Source: Corynespora cassiicola (Eukaryota; Ascomycota; Dothideomycetes; Pleosporales; Corynesporascaceae). From it: a DNA stretch of 64,000 nucleotides. The translations under genes were made by a program, and so were the position numbers. Shown here in pieces: positions 1-10,523 of this stretch. The stretch spans positions 2,728,001 through 2,792,000 of the forward strand of contig JAEUWY010000006.1 of assembly GCA_022059125.1 (NCBI GenBank). Direction: 5' to 3'. The stretch's first letter is position 1, and each line of letters starts with the position of its first letter. A model generated the notes under the pieces. The model ran no database searches, was not told the DNA's origin, and saw only the letters and a program-made list of their open reading frames with translations.

Positions 1-1345
1 ATTTATGGGAGAATTGCCACCCGTCCTCTGAAAAGGAGAAGAATGTGGTGCTGAAGAGTGCCTGAGATAGCATAGATAAGTACCTTGGGAAACTGGGCCG
101 CACATGTTCACAATGCTTACCGATATAAAGGTCGCTGGTAGGAAGATCATCGTCAGAAGAGTAATAGATTTCATGACAGCATTGTCCGAGCTCGCAAGCA
201 TGTTGTAGGCCTACATGGCTTAGTTAGCTCTGGCCACGCATACGACGTGACTCATCAGGTAAGTGCGTTACCAGAGTAATCTCCTCTTCCAACCGGTCGT
301 GGGTGGACTGCGCACGCCACCTCAGGCTCTTCATCATCTGCAGCTGAAATAGCAAGTATTCCCTTGCTTGCACCTGATATGTCTTGGTGAGTGCACCTAG
401 ATGTTCGAAGTTGCTTTCTTGTCGATGAACAAGCTGTTCTATCGTCTCAATGGCGACTTGTTCTACTTCTACTAGGTGCCCTGTATGCCGCGCTAGATTG
501 CGTAATCCTTCAAAATCGGGCCTCTCCCTCCTATTCTGAAAACGCAGTGTCAGTGCTCAAGCAGACGAGGATTGTATTGAAGGGATCATACAAGCTCGAT
601 GGCGCGGACCGACTCGGTCACACGCCGTGTACTTTCGTCACACAGCTTTATAATCTCGTCGAAGAGAGGTCGGAGCATTGCCAAAGGGTCTTCGAACTCA
701 AAAGTCGGCGGCTGAGGTGCAGTGAGGAGAGCCTTAAGCTCGGCAGTCACCTCTCGTGGTGTCCCGATGCACAAGACCCTGCAGGTGCTCGAACTGTTCC
801 ACCGTATGAAGAAACCCATCTCATACCAGAGGTAGTCTTTGCCTTCGTCTGTTTTCCTCTCATCCGACGTCAAAACTTTCTTGGTGAGAATTCTAAACCA
901 CGTGCCTGGGTTAGTAACTCAATGATAAGCTGATTGCCGATCATGGGAACAACAAAGAACACACCAAGACTCTGAAGCTTGCCCTCTCCGCCATCTTTGG
1001 AGACAAACGAGCTCTCAGAACCAAAGTAACCATTGAGATCGGTGCAAGTCTTGTTGCAGAGGAAGTCTGGCACTTGATATGGCGCTAATATCTTCTTGCG
1101 CTCGGACGCGGGGCAATGCTTCTTGTACCAATCACCAGATTCTAGGAAACTGGGACGTTTAGTTAGATAAGTGGTTTGTATGTAAGCGATATTATCTTAT
1201 CTCACACGTAGCACACTTTTGGTAGGGTCACATCCTGACCCAAAAGGTCTAAGATTCGCGATGTCCACGTCCCAGTCACGGCTAAAAGAATGTCAGGAGC
1301 TTGAACCAGATGTGTAATAACTAGTTTTGAGCTCACAGTGATATT
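1..1345 (-). CDS. CorA-like membrane protein, 3' end cut by window edge
   Basis: I reconstructed this minus-strand gene from exons 1-61, 121-210, 272-535, 592-905, 965-1149 and 1206-1345. They are joined by 56-61 bp GT-AG introns whose phases all agree; the intron at 906-964 has a perfect TACTAAC branch site. The protein has an N-terminal soluble part (GYFGS, YLWYEMGFF), a long coiled coil, and the first CorA-type membrane helix (LLTMIFLPATFISALFS) running off the window. The GMN signature of true CorA magnesium channels is not visible (the sequence after the helix is TTFFSFSEDG), so ion transport is doubtful. The first coding exon upstream of 1345 is not resolved. It lies head-to-head with the PNP-NLR relic at 2299, the same pairing seen at 50504/51251. 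Its closest relative in the window is the gene at 51251-52566. Confidence 0.85.
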
Positions 1346-1608
1346 CTAGTACTGTTGCAAGAGATTGGATGATAGCCATTGTAAACACTGAGCTTAAGAA
1401 GCAATCAGTATTGCTGTAGAACCAAAGCCTGATAGAACTGTGCAGTATCCATAGGCATTCACATATGAGGCAGGCCTTGAAAGAGATAGAAAAGAAAGGG
1501 ATATGGACAGTGGTCCGCTCCAGGTTAACGTAGATCGCTGCCTTCAGCAAGTTAAATTCTCACCATCGCACGGCAAGCTTAGTAATGGAGATGATCCTCT
1601 CAAGACAC

Positions 1609-1817
1609 TAGCCTCCCCTGTGCGGCTCCACCTCCAGCCGCACTCCCGCCCATCCAGTCCTGCAAGGTGCCCCATCACTTCAGCTTGCGTCGTGCGCGCG
1701 ACCCATGGACGGCCCGCTCGCACCGCTTGCACAAGTCTTGCCCCAGCCAGAACCACTGCTAGGGTCGCTGCTAGGGCTGTGAGCTGCGGGCTGCGGCTGC
1801 GTGACGCGCTGCGACGG
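1609..1817. other. Conserved block upstream of a PNP-NLR (copy 1)
   Basis: This GC-rich stretch is clearly similar (estimated 80-85%) to 50728-50932 and 52774-52978, which lie upstream of the PNP-NACHT-ankyrin genes. It sits between the divergent CorA-like and PNP genes and is probably a shared bidirectional promoter or 5' leader. The minus strand also has an open frame (LAGARLVQAVRAGR and around it) conserved in all three copies, so an unrecognised small exon of the CorA-side gene is possible. No family is recognised. Confidence 0.6.
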
Positions 1818-2298
1818 GGCGGAGGCGTAGCCTTTTCGCTCTGTGTTGGCATGCATCGGCGGTGCGTACATGCTATTGGGCATTGGTGGCAGACTGCATG
1901 AAGCCATGCTGTTCAGCTGAACCCAGCCCGCACAAGGCCTCAGCTGTGTTGCCCAAGCGGCTTTGATCTCGCAGGTGCCGCCTAGCTACACATGCTGCCT
2001 CGACCCGCTCGCGCAGCTGAAACAGTCATCCTACTTTCCTACTCGTAAACAGATTCGTCGTGATCGTGTCTTAACGTTACGGCTCTCGAGAGACGTCTAC
2101 AGCGCCTCCCCGTCCGAGTACCCTTCTCCACGCTCAGGGCTGCAGGTCTGCATCGCTGCCATCGAGTGTTCGAAGAACCTCTGCTGTACCGGGTTGCCAC
2201 CATTTCTTCACCAGATCCCGCATCTTTCAGTTTGTACGGCCTTGAACAAGCTAGACACGCTCGAAGTTTGGCGCAGTGGTTACTTCCCCGACGCCAGG

Positions 2299-3408
2299 AT
2301 GCCTACGAAACGGCCCGCTTGCGAAGACCATGACACCTCACATCCAAGAAAGAGGCTTGAGGGCCAGGAGCCGGAAGGAGCTCAGCCGGCCATATCGCAA
2401 CAGAAGCGTGGAAATGGAGACTATACCGTCGGCTGGATCTGCGCCATCACCACCGAGTACGTCGCCGCTCAAGCTTACCTCGACGCAACCCACGACCCAC
2501 CAGAGTCCGCCCCCGTGAACGATAACAACAGCTACACACTTGGCGAGATAGGCAAGCATAACGTTGTTATCGCTGTTCTGCCAAAGGGCGTGTATGGCAC
2601 GACCTCTGCGGCAAACGTCGCAAGAGACATGCTCCGCACATTTCCCAATGTCAGAATCGGGTTGATGGTTGGCATCGGCGGCGGCGCCCCAAGCTCTAAG
2701 CATGACATTCGTCTGGGCGACGTTGTAGTCAGTACTCCTTACAGCAAGGAAGGTGGGGTGTTTCAGTACGACTTTGGCAAGACAATCGAGGGAGAGGAGT
2801 TCCAGGTAACGGGACACTTGAATCAGCCACCGATGGTATTAGCGACGGCAGTCGGAGACCTTGAGGCAAGGTATGAACTACATGGCCATCGGTTAGAGGA
2901 GGATATCAATAACGTTTTGGAAAATATCCCACGCTTCAAGAAAAAGTACAAGCGACCGGACCCAGAAACCGACAGCCTTTATCTCGGTGGATGGAAGCAT
3001 CCTGTCAACGACGAAGCGCCCTGTGCTGAAGTTTGTGGCAATGATCCTTCCAAGTTTGTTCCGCGAAACCCCAGGACTCAAGATGACGACAATCCAGCAA
3101 TCCATTATGGCATAGTGGCTTCTGCAAACCAATTGATGAAGGATGCTCAACTTCGCGACAAGTTTGCCAAAGAAAACGGCGTGCTGTGCTTCGAGATGGA
3201 AGCAGCTGGGCTGATGAACCACTTCCCGTGCCTGGTGATTCGCGGCATCTGCGACTACTCTGACACGCACAAGAACAAGGACTGGCAGGGCTATGCAGCC
3301 ATGACGGCAGCTGCGTATGCAAAAGATCTCCTGAACCGTATCCCGGTCAACAAGATAGAGGCCGAGAGGAGAATCAGCGATGTTCTATCTTCTGGTCAGT
3401 TTGTCTAA
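2299..3408 (+). CDS. PNP_UDP-type nucleoside phosphorylase domain of a decayed NLR
   Basis: The ATG at 2299 opens a PNP_UDP_1 domain of the MTAN/PNP superfamily. Visible motifs are DYTVGWICAITTEYVAAQAYLD, GLMVGIGGGAPS followed by DIRLGDVVVS, and FEMEAAGLMNHFPCLVIRG then ICDYSDTHKNKDW. An N-terminal basic segment (MPTKRPACEDHD, HPRKRLEG) precedes the domain and could be a nuclear signal. Read without splicing it gives 369 aa. A phase-1 donor GTCAGT at 3395 lies at the same position as in both other PNP-NLR pairs, so the ancestral exon ended at 3394 and continued into the NACHT remnant at 3438. The PNP frame is intact. It could still be made alone, because retaining the intron gives only a few extra codons before TAA. 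In fungal NLRs this domain is the presumed effector. Substrate specificity cannot be read from sequence. Confidence 0.85.
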   Translation: MPTKRPACEDHDTSHPRKRLEGQEPEGAQPAISQQKRGNGDYTVGWICAITTEYVAAQAYLDATHDPPESAPVNDNNSYTLGEIGKHNVVIAVLPKGVYGTTSAANVARDMLRTFPNVRIGLMVGIGGGAPSSKHDIRLGDVVVSTPYSKEGGVFQYDFGKTIEGEEFQVTGHLNQPPMVLATAVGDLEARYELHGHRLEEDINNVLENIPRFKKKYKRPDPETDSLYLGGWKHPVNDEAPCAEVCGNDPSKFVPRNPRTQDDDNPAIHYGIVASANQLMKDAQLRDKFAKENGVLCFEMEAAGLMNHFPCLVIRGICDYSDTHKNKDWQGYAAMTAAAYAKDLLNRIPVNKIEAERRISDVLSSGQFV

Positions 3409-3437
3409 GAGAATCTAGATGTTAGTTAATGTAATAG

Positions 3438-3938
3438 TAGTTGAGAAAAACGTGTACGAAGTACGTCGTGGTGTAGAAGACTTGGTCGTTGAACAGCGTC
3501 AAGGAGAGCTCCATCGCTGGCTGTCACCACCTGAGCCATCAACAAACTACAACAAAGCGCTGCAGCAGCGACAAGAAGGTACAGGATCCTGGTTCTTGCA
3601 TAGCGACGCATTCAACATGTGGAAATCGCAAAGAAATTCTTTCCTGTGGCTCTATGGTATACCGGGATGCGGCCTTCTGTCCTCAGAGCAGTTCATACAA
3701 GATTTGCTATAGTCTCTACCGTCCAGACGAGAACTATCATAGACGCTACGATGGTGAACCAGCATCAGGATTGTACTATGCAGCATTTGGAGGGTTGCAA
3801 GAGTCAGCTAATTTGTTACTTAACAAGGGCGCTGACGCCAACGCCCGGGGTGGATACTACGGCAACGCGCTCCAGGCAGCTTCAGCAAGAGGCCACAAAG
3901 ACATTATCGAGCTGCTACGCAAAGCAGGCACAACTTAG
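3438..3938 (+). pseudogene. NACHT/ankyrin remnant of the PNP-NLR
   Basis: After a 43 bp intron (3395-3437) the reading frame resumes with the region that precedes a fungal NACHT domain (ELHRWLSPPEPSTNYNKALQ, then SFLWLYGIPGCG). The P-loop lacks its Lys-Thr: GIPGCG runs directly into LLSSEQFIQDLL and a stop at 3712. The rest of the NTPase is gone. An ankyrin tail (NLLLNKGADANARGGYYGNA, LQAASARGHKDIIELLRKAG) follows to about 3938 and closely resembles the last repeats of the NLRs at 46901 and 56805. The 3' flank through box 1 also aligns with theirs, so this is an old relative of those cassettes with a different NACHT subtype. It is non-functional as a STAND ATPase. Confidence 0.85.
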
Positions 3939-4078
3939 CTTTCCCACAAGAGTACTTTCGTCACATGTCACCAAGACTCATTCGACCAGCTTATGCGAAG
4001 TAAAAATACTAATCTATGCTTATTTATGATATGTAACAACGTTTTAAATGGCATGTGGCAAAACCTTGCCACTGTAAG

Positions 4079-4115
4079 CAGGGAGGGCGACCGACTGATT
4101 CCGGCCTTGACCTTG
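4079..4115 (+). repeat. 37-bp cassette-edge box, copy 1
   Basis: It begins CAGGGAGGGCGACCGAC and ends GACCTTG. It is preceded by a short hairpin (GTGGCAAAAC...TTGCCAC) and lies about 140 bp 3' of the decayed ankyrin tail, at the same relative place as box 9 behind the intact gene. Confidence 0.8.
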
Positions 4116-4518
4116 TACTGAAGGGTAGGCTTTCGGGCCACGAGCAAGACGAAGCACGCGAAGTAGAGGAAGATGACGAGCGAAGAGCGCTGGGCATACC
4201 ATCTACCGTGATCTGAGTGGACTTGTGGCGAGCGTGTCCAAACATGCCTCGACCAGTGCGCTGACGATCAAGAAGCGCACGACGCAGGAGCGGACCTGCG
4301 GATGAGGCGTCGAGACTCGATCTCTGAGCTCGTCCAGTCGACTCCCAAACGGTAGTGTATCTGTTTTTCCTACTTTCCTTCGTTAAGCATGGTGTTAGAA
4401 AAAGGATGAGCAGGTCTCACGGTTGGCTTCTGAAATGGAGAAAATGTAGAGTAGCAGGATATATGTAGCTGGCGCTTCGTAACGGCCCATACCTTCAGGG
4501 TGCATGGCCACAATAGAA

Positions 4519-4520
<2 letters not shown>

Positions 4521-4577
<57 letters not shown>
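4521..4577. repeat. (CA)n microsatellite
   Basis: About 28 uninterrupted CA units. The His-Thr and Val-Cys open frames across it are artefacts of the repeat. Confidence 0.98.
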
Positions 4578-4579
<2 letters not shown>

Positions 4580-4815
4580 ACTGAAGGCGAAGTTTTCCCC
4601 TAGAGAAGATGTGACAAGAGAGGCCCAAAGACAAGAGATAACCGTGATCCCTAGAAAAGACCAATGGAGCGGCTGCTGGGAATTACTAGCTTTGGTGCCA
4701 GTCACGGTTAGATCTCGGAGTCCCAACAGGATCCACAGCGGGATCCACAGCGGGGGCTAGACCAATAGAACATGAAACGAAGACCCTTGCTGGACATATG
4801 TGGATTATTAGCTAT

Positions 4816-5183
4816 TAACGTCTGTCTGTTGTTTGGGCAACCCATGTCTCTGTGTCAGATATGTAACATGTCACGTGCCTGCGGGTATTAATACTCGCAG
4901 AGTAGCTAGCTTTGTACAATAAGCTTGCATCATCACTTCTTCTTCCCACTCTCTAACACTGTCCCTCCGTCGCGCAACAGACCCCGTGCCGCGACAGCTT
5001 CGCACTCCGGACCCTCGGGGTCTCTCGTCTGAATATCAATAAATTTTCAGCTTGTTTATTAACGTTCTACAACTGGTTTTCTCTCTATGCATTATCCTCC
5101 GGCGAGGACTACCGCCATGTTGGTCGTGCTGTTGACCGCTTCGTCGACGCCGCCAATCGACTCATCAGCAATACCCCCTTGTC
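4816..5183 (+). mobile_element. Retroelement end (LTR plus start of internal region), left copy
   Basis: This segment is repeated in inverted, diverged form at 5621-5987. It has an LTR-like layout: GTATTAATACTCGCAGAGTA, then TGTACAATAAGCTTGCATCA and a pyrimidine-rich CTTCTTCTTCCCACTCTC leader. Both copies then encode a similar short peptide (SGEDYRHVGRAVDRFVDA here). I see no gag-pol body. This is probably a truncated LTR retrotransposon. It is not linked to any NLR cassette. Confidence 0.55.
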
Positions 5184-5620
5184 CATTCGCGACCCTAAAA
5201 ATCACTGAAAAGCTCGGAGGGTTATAAAGTAAATTCTAATCATTTAAGACTACCTCAAGCTTTTATGGGCTTCTCCAAGCCAGGAAGATGGCATTCCGAG
5301 AGTTTCTCCGGTCAAAAGAGAAGATGGAGAAAAGCGGCCCATGTGGCGACCCCGATCTAGCGTGCCTTGACCACGCGCTTATGTACAGCTGCCTCTGCCA
5401 ATAGAATACGCGCTGGTGTGGTCTGCTGCATTTTAAAGCACGCTAACCTATTATATCGTGCTGGGTTGTTTTTCTCAAGATTCTCTTTTGTGGCCGGATA
5501 AACTTCTAGAAGGCCAACTTAGGCCAAAGCGGCCCGTAAAGCCTGGATGTGCGACCTTTCTTAGTTAAACTTTCCTTTTAGCAGACCGAGCCTTTAAAAA
5601 AACTTCCAAGTCGCGAGTAG

Positions 5621-5987
5621 ACAGGGGGGAGTTGTCGACGGGTTGATTAACAGCATCAACAAAACAGTTCATAGCGCAGCCAACATGGCGATAGTCATCG
5701 CCGGAGATTAGTGTCATAAGAACAAACTAGATGTGAAAGACCAACATATTAACTGCAGGTTCATAAGCTTCCAAATAAGAGATGCCGGGGGACCGAAGTG
5801 CGAGGCTGTCGCGCCACGGCGGGTGTCGCTCCACGTAGGGATAGTGTTAGAGAGTGGGAAGAAGAAGTGATGATGCAAGCTTATTGTACAAAGCTAGCTA
5901 CTCTGCGAGTATTAATACCCGCAGGCACGTGACATGTTACATATCTGACACAGAGACATGGGTTGCCCAAACAACAGATAGACGTTA
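5621..5987 (-). mobile_element. Retroelement end, inverted diverged copy
   Basis: The reverse complement aligns along its length with 4816-5183, best over the LTR-like outer 160 bp. The peptide frame (SGDDYRHVGCAMNCFVDAVN) is also preserved. The 437 bp between the copies (5184-5620) holds no recognisable gene; it may be a deleted element or an unrelated insertion. Confidence 0.55.
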
Positions 5988-6559
5988 GCGCATGTTCCAA
6001 TTAGTCTCAATCAAGGACCTTCACGGAAGCCAATTTTGGACACCACGGCCTCACGTAGTGTCAATACAAACTTAAAAGCATCTTTGTGAAAAGATCTAAA
6101 TCCCTCTCACGTAGGCAATGACGTATTTCACAAGCAAATCATTCAAGGGTTTCTTGGTATCGCGAAGACACGACCATCAATAACACTATAATTTGATTTT
6201 GTATTACGATTACATTTTGCAAAGTTTCTTACGTGCTGGGCAAATTCTCACGTTGTGTCCAACTGATATACGCCCCCTGCAGTGGCGCGGAGTTCAACTC
6301 TTGCTTTGTGCAGCTTCCGAGGTCGCGCTACAGCCTCCTGTGATAGCTTGTAAAGTACGTTACTAGCATGATATATTGAGTTCTGATAACGAAACAACAG
6401 CCACAACAAATTATCAATGATACTAACATGAAATCTCCTTGATAGTGACCAGCTTAAAATTTCTGCTCCACATGAATGTTCAGGGCCATCGGATTATGTT
6501 TGAGCTCATCGAAATCGCCATGACTTTCTCGCGAACTATCAATCTCTCCTCTATGCTTC
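5988..6559. other. Intergenic, nothing recognised
   Basis: AT-rich non-coding sequence between the retroelement remnant and the 3' end of the HET gene. No ORF, repeat or RNA gene could be supported. Confidence 0.6.
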
Positions 6560-8493
6560 TTATTGTAACAAGAAGTTCCGAGGCTTTGTATAGAAAGTGA
6601 TGCTCTCATCATACATCATGCTATGTAAGTAGCAGTCGCCCAGAAGTTCATGTGACTCGCCGTTAGGCCTTATGACGAAAGGCACAGCACACCCTGCGAG
6701 AAAACATATACAGTCGCCTAACTTCGTGTCTCTTGGTACCCACGCCAAAGAACCTTTGCTCGTAACACAAAACTTTCGACCTTGTGAGAGTTCGAAAAAC
6801 AAACTTTCGTATATGATATCCTTGCTGACTCTAGGGCTGTAGTCTGGAAAACTGAGAGAATAGTTCAGTAGTTTCCCCCTCGCATTGACAAGTTTATAGT
6901 GGAGTCTTCTAAGCCCTGCGATATACTGCGTTACTGGCGCAACGCTCCTGTTCGGCAATGCGTTGAATGCCATTGTGCGACAAAGCGCTTCCAGGAGTTC
7001 GGTATTTGTACCAAACGAACCAACTCCCCGAGCAAGCACATAACACATTATTTGCCACTTAGCCATTTCTTCACACCATTTCAGAATATCTTCACTCTTC
7101 TCGAGCCCTACGGGAACGATATACGTTCGATCTGATTCTATATATGGCATAGAATCGATGATGATACGGGGCTTGTCTACAGTGATTCCTGATATTAATA
7201 GCCCCTACATGATTAGCTCTATGTGTTCTCAGCAAACCCAATGTTCAAACTAACCTTGCCATGGAAAGTAGCATGATCATAATCGTGGGAAAAATAGGCG
7301 CTACCTGGAAAGTACCGGGTCAAAGGCACGAATCTGATGTCGGATGGTCTCCAATCAGGAACCCAACTTGGTAATTTCCATGAATTCTCAGTGATAGTCT
7401 TGCAAGCTAAGAACCTGCTTACACGCTGTGGACCTGTTCCCCATGGACTTGGTTTGAGGTTGCAGGGGGTGGTTCTATACCAGTTTGTTTCAGGTACGGG
7501 CATCGTAAGAGCTACCTTTGCGATCTCCACATATACTGCCTCGGCATCTTTGTTGTAATCAATGATATCCATCGAGACTGCAGTTTGTGTTGATAAAAGT
7601 GCGAAGACACGATCCCGGGGATCCGTGGCTCCGAGGAGTTGGCTTCTTGTCCATAAATCCACAATCCGAATGTCCTGATCCCTCGATATTGTACGGCTGA
7701 TTTTGTCTACGCTGAGTGCAAATGGCTTCAATATAAAACCCTTCGAATTTGAAGTATTCCCACCCAGACCCGTAACAGCTTGTCCGATAGCAGCACATAC
7801 TCCAGTAGCATGTGCGCATCGAACAAGAAGCTCAGTGGAGATGATTAGGGAGCCGGACATGAAAAGCGACTGGGTTGCATTCAGGAATTCTTGGACAATC
7901 CAAATGCGTCCGAACCAAGGGCGGGAAAGAAGAGAAGCCCAGCCGATCCAGCCAAGATCATGGGAGGGTAAGCCCAGTTCTTCTAAAGAACTGGCTCTGA
8001 AAGGTTCCAGGTCTATATGGTCCTGATTATTTGAAAAGAACGTGTTCATGAGGCGTACTGCATCTTTATCGTAGCGTTGTTCTTTTCCAAGCCAGAATAT
8101 AACAGTCGCAGCTCGTGAGTAGATAGATCGCATCATGTTGACCTGAATTCCCTTCTCGATGTTATCTTGTTGATTGATACAGATTGCGTCTGCCCATATC
8201 AAGCTAGAACACCCCTGATGTTTTAGTTGCAGCAACACTTCCCATAAGTTTGACGTGATCGGTACGTTATGCCCGTTACAAACAATCTGATATTGCACCT
8301 TCGGATTGCCCCAGACATAGGAGAGAGCTGTGAATTTTAAGTCGGAATCTAGTCGGTACACTTCAAATTCGATCTCGATGCCCTTCCCGTTAGTAGGCTT
8401 GATGCGCATCAAGCGAAAATCTTGCCGGTTTTCCAGTGGAGAATAGAGTGATGGATGAGCCATGGTTGCAATTACTCGTTTATTGTGTCGCAT
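6560..8493 (-). CDS. HET domain protein (heterokaryon incompatibility family)
   Basis: Two exons, 7255-8493 and 6560-7204, are joined by a 50 bp phase-0 intron (GTTAGT...TGTAG) and give 627 aa. A second ATG at 8463 is an alternative start. The HET core occupies roughly residues 50-210: FTALSYVWGNPK, IWADAICINQQDNIEKGIQV, MMRSIYSRAATVIFWLGK, then RPWFGRIWIVQEF. The C-terminal half has the usual HET tail (LPSWVPDWRPS; CFLAGCAVPFVIRP; LLGDCYLHSMM). HET domains are cell-death effectors in fungal non-self recognition. This one has no fused NTPase or repeat domain, so it is a stand-alone HET protein. No frameshift or stop is seen and the gene appears intact. Confidence 0.9.
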
Positions 8494-9955
8494 TTACCGA
8501 AACCCCCATATAACTAATGGGGCTTTATAGAGTCTAAAATGTAGCTGCTGACTCGAGTTGAGAAGAAAACCGGTGAATTGACCGGGCGAATGGTCTTGGC
8601 AACAGAAGGAAGCGGGGTAAAGACACGTTGTCGCACGCCAAGATGGTCTGTATAACTAAGCTTGCCGTGCGGTTCCTGTTAGATAGCCAGGCTAGGGTGC
8701 AACCAAGAAGAATACACCAACTTTTCACAATATGAGACCACCCACCCAAGCACTCAAAAGTGTGACATATTCATATCATCAAGCCAACAACAGCTTCTTT
8801 GTTCTCACAATGACTTCGCACGCTGGGAGCAGGGACCAGTGTTGAACTGCGTGAAGCCAGTGTCCCGTAGTCACTACGTTGTGACATAATCCTGTGCCCC
8901 TCGACGTAGCATTTTCCAGTCACCCCTTCGGAAAAGAAGATTCCGTAGGACAGAAGCACTGTGTTTTGAACAGTAGCTCTTTGCTAAGCGTCATTCCGCG
9001 GTGAAATTATCCATCACTCTTCTTACTCGTGAAAAACTTTCCTTTCCAGATCAAGTAACTTCATGAAACATGTAGGAACATGTGGAATGATCCGATCCAG
9101 TGGTACTGACGAGCTCTGAGTCAGGCTTAGCTAGCGATACGTGGCTGCGAAGTTTATTGGGTTTCTAGAGGGACCTGGAAGACTCCCTAGCTCCAGTGCA
9201 ACATCAAATCGTTTGTCGCCTCCAATGTCTTTGTTGTCTCTTTACTTTCAGTTTCGTTCCTCAAGGTTTCAAAAGCTGCCCACGGGTTACCAAAGGAGCC
9301 TAGAGGAATAGATCTGGAGGAGAAGAGGGAGAGCTTGAAAAAGTCGCGGCCGCTATGCAGAGGAGCCGAGGGGTTAGGATAGGGTACATTTATTAAAGTT
9401 ACCGGAGGCAGGCTTATTATATTATGGCGGGTGTGTAGAGTTAACAGGCCAGCAGCTGCAGCGATTAGGGCGCGCCATGGGCCCTAGCAGCAGTCGAGCG
9501 CCAGAACGCCACCAGGCGACAGGCGAGTCGCAGCATGGACGTGCAGCAAAGAAGGTGGCGGGCACAAAGACAGAGGAGAAGGAGGGTCTTACTGGAAGGC
9601 TTGCTTGGACGAGATGGCATCAACGACGCGAAAGCCCAGGTCATCGGTGCAGTTGGGGCAGGCGAGAAGCTGGACAAGACTGCGGGAGAGGAGCGTATCA
9701 GTGTAATAAGTCGAGGGAGACGGACGGGGCAATGCGAAAGCGGACAGGCGGGTTTAAGACATGGACATGTATAGTGTGGAGATTATTTGGCAGGCTGGTG
9801 AGATTTGTCCCCAAAATGAGATTTGTCCCCAACGCTAAATTAGTGGAAATAGATGGCCTAAGTAAGCCTAGCGCGCAATCTATCAACGCAACACCATTGC
9901 GACACCAGCGCGCCTTCTATTTTTCTTCTTTCGTTCCACCATCAGCATCCCGTCA
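8494..9955. other. Intergenic, no gene supported
   Basis: Several short open frames on both strands (for example 9477-9965 plus) have arginine/glutamine-rich or low-complexity translations with no recognisable domain. GC-rich 9480-9760 may be remnant coding sequence, but I could not reconstruct a consistent exon set. Confidence 0.5.
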
Positions 9956-10290
9956 GATTTGTTGAGCCTTTGTCTGGACGTTCTTGCTGATATGCCACAC
10001 GCATAAGAGCTGGGGAACTCCTGGAAGGAGCGAACGAGCTGCCAGTTTTAAAGCATCTTCTTGGTCGCTAATAAACACGTGGTTGCCGTACCCCGGTCTT
10101 GGAGAGGAAGTTTGCGATTGCCCAACGGTAGTCTGCTTATGTCTCATTGCTGAGGAAGCAGAAGCCTGCAGAAAAGAAGGTGTGTAGGTTGGTGCAGCCG
10201 AGCACGTGCAATAGTGGAAGTCTATACTTATAGGTTCGGTATGTGCAATCCATCAACATTGCGTCTGGATTGGCTAAGAAATTCCTCTTT
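9956..10290 (-). pseudogene. MULE-type transposase fragment
   Basis: Reading the minus strand from 10290 gives a typical MULE transposase core: NFLANPDAMLMDCTYRTYKY, RLPLLHVLGCTNLHTFFSAG, CFLSNET, then VFISDQEDALKLAARSLLPG and PQLLCVWHISKNVQ. The two halves are in different frames, with a stop between them near 10140, so the fragment is dead. Only about 110 residues of the usual several-hundred-residue enzyme remain, and no terminal inverted repeats were found. It marks past Mutator-like activity. Confidence 0.8.
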
Positions 10291-10523
10291 GTATCTTATT
10301 ATGCTTATAATGGAAAAATTGTGCAGACTCGGTGAGAGATGACACGATGAGTCGTCACCGCCTCTGTTGAAGCAAGTGATTGAGTTGACTGCTAAGTAGG
10401 TAGATGGGACGCCTTATATATATACGCGTATCCAACCCCTGTCACACCTATGCTTCAGCCACCGTGATATTTTGACAGAGGAGGTTCTAGAAAAACAAAA
10501 TATAAAAGCTTCTGAGCCTGGAT

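Noticed and set aside
4500..4760. His-Thr and Val-Cys open frames at the CA repeat
   Set aside because: Microsatellite translation only.
9477..9965. 162-codon open frame
   Set aside because: Low-complexity, Arg/Gln/Gly-rich translation without domain; no splice-consistent gene could be built.
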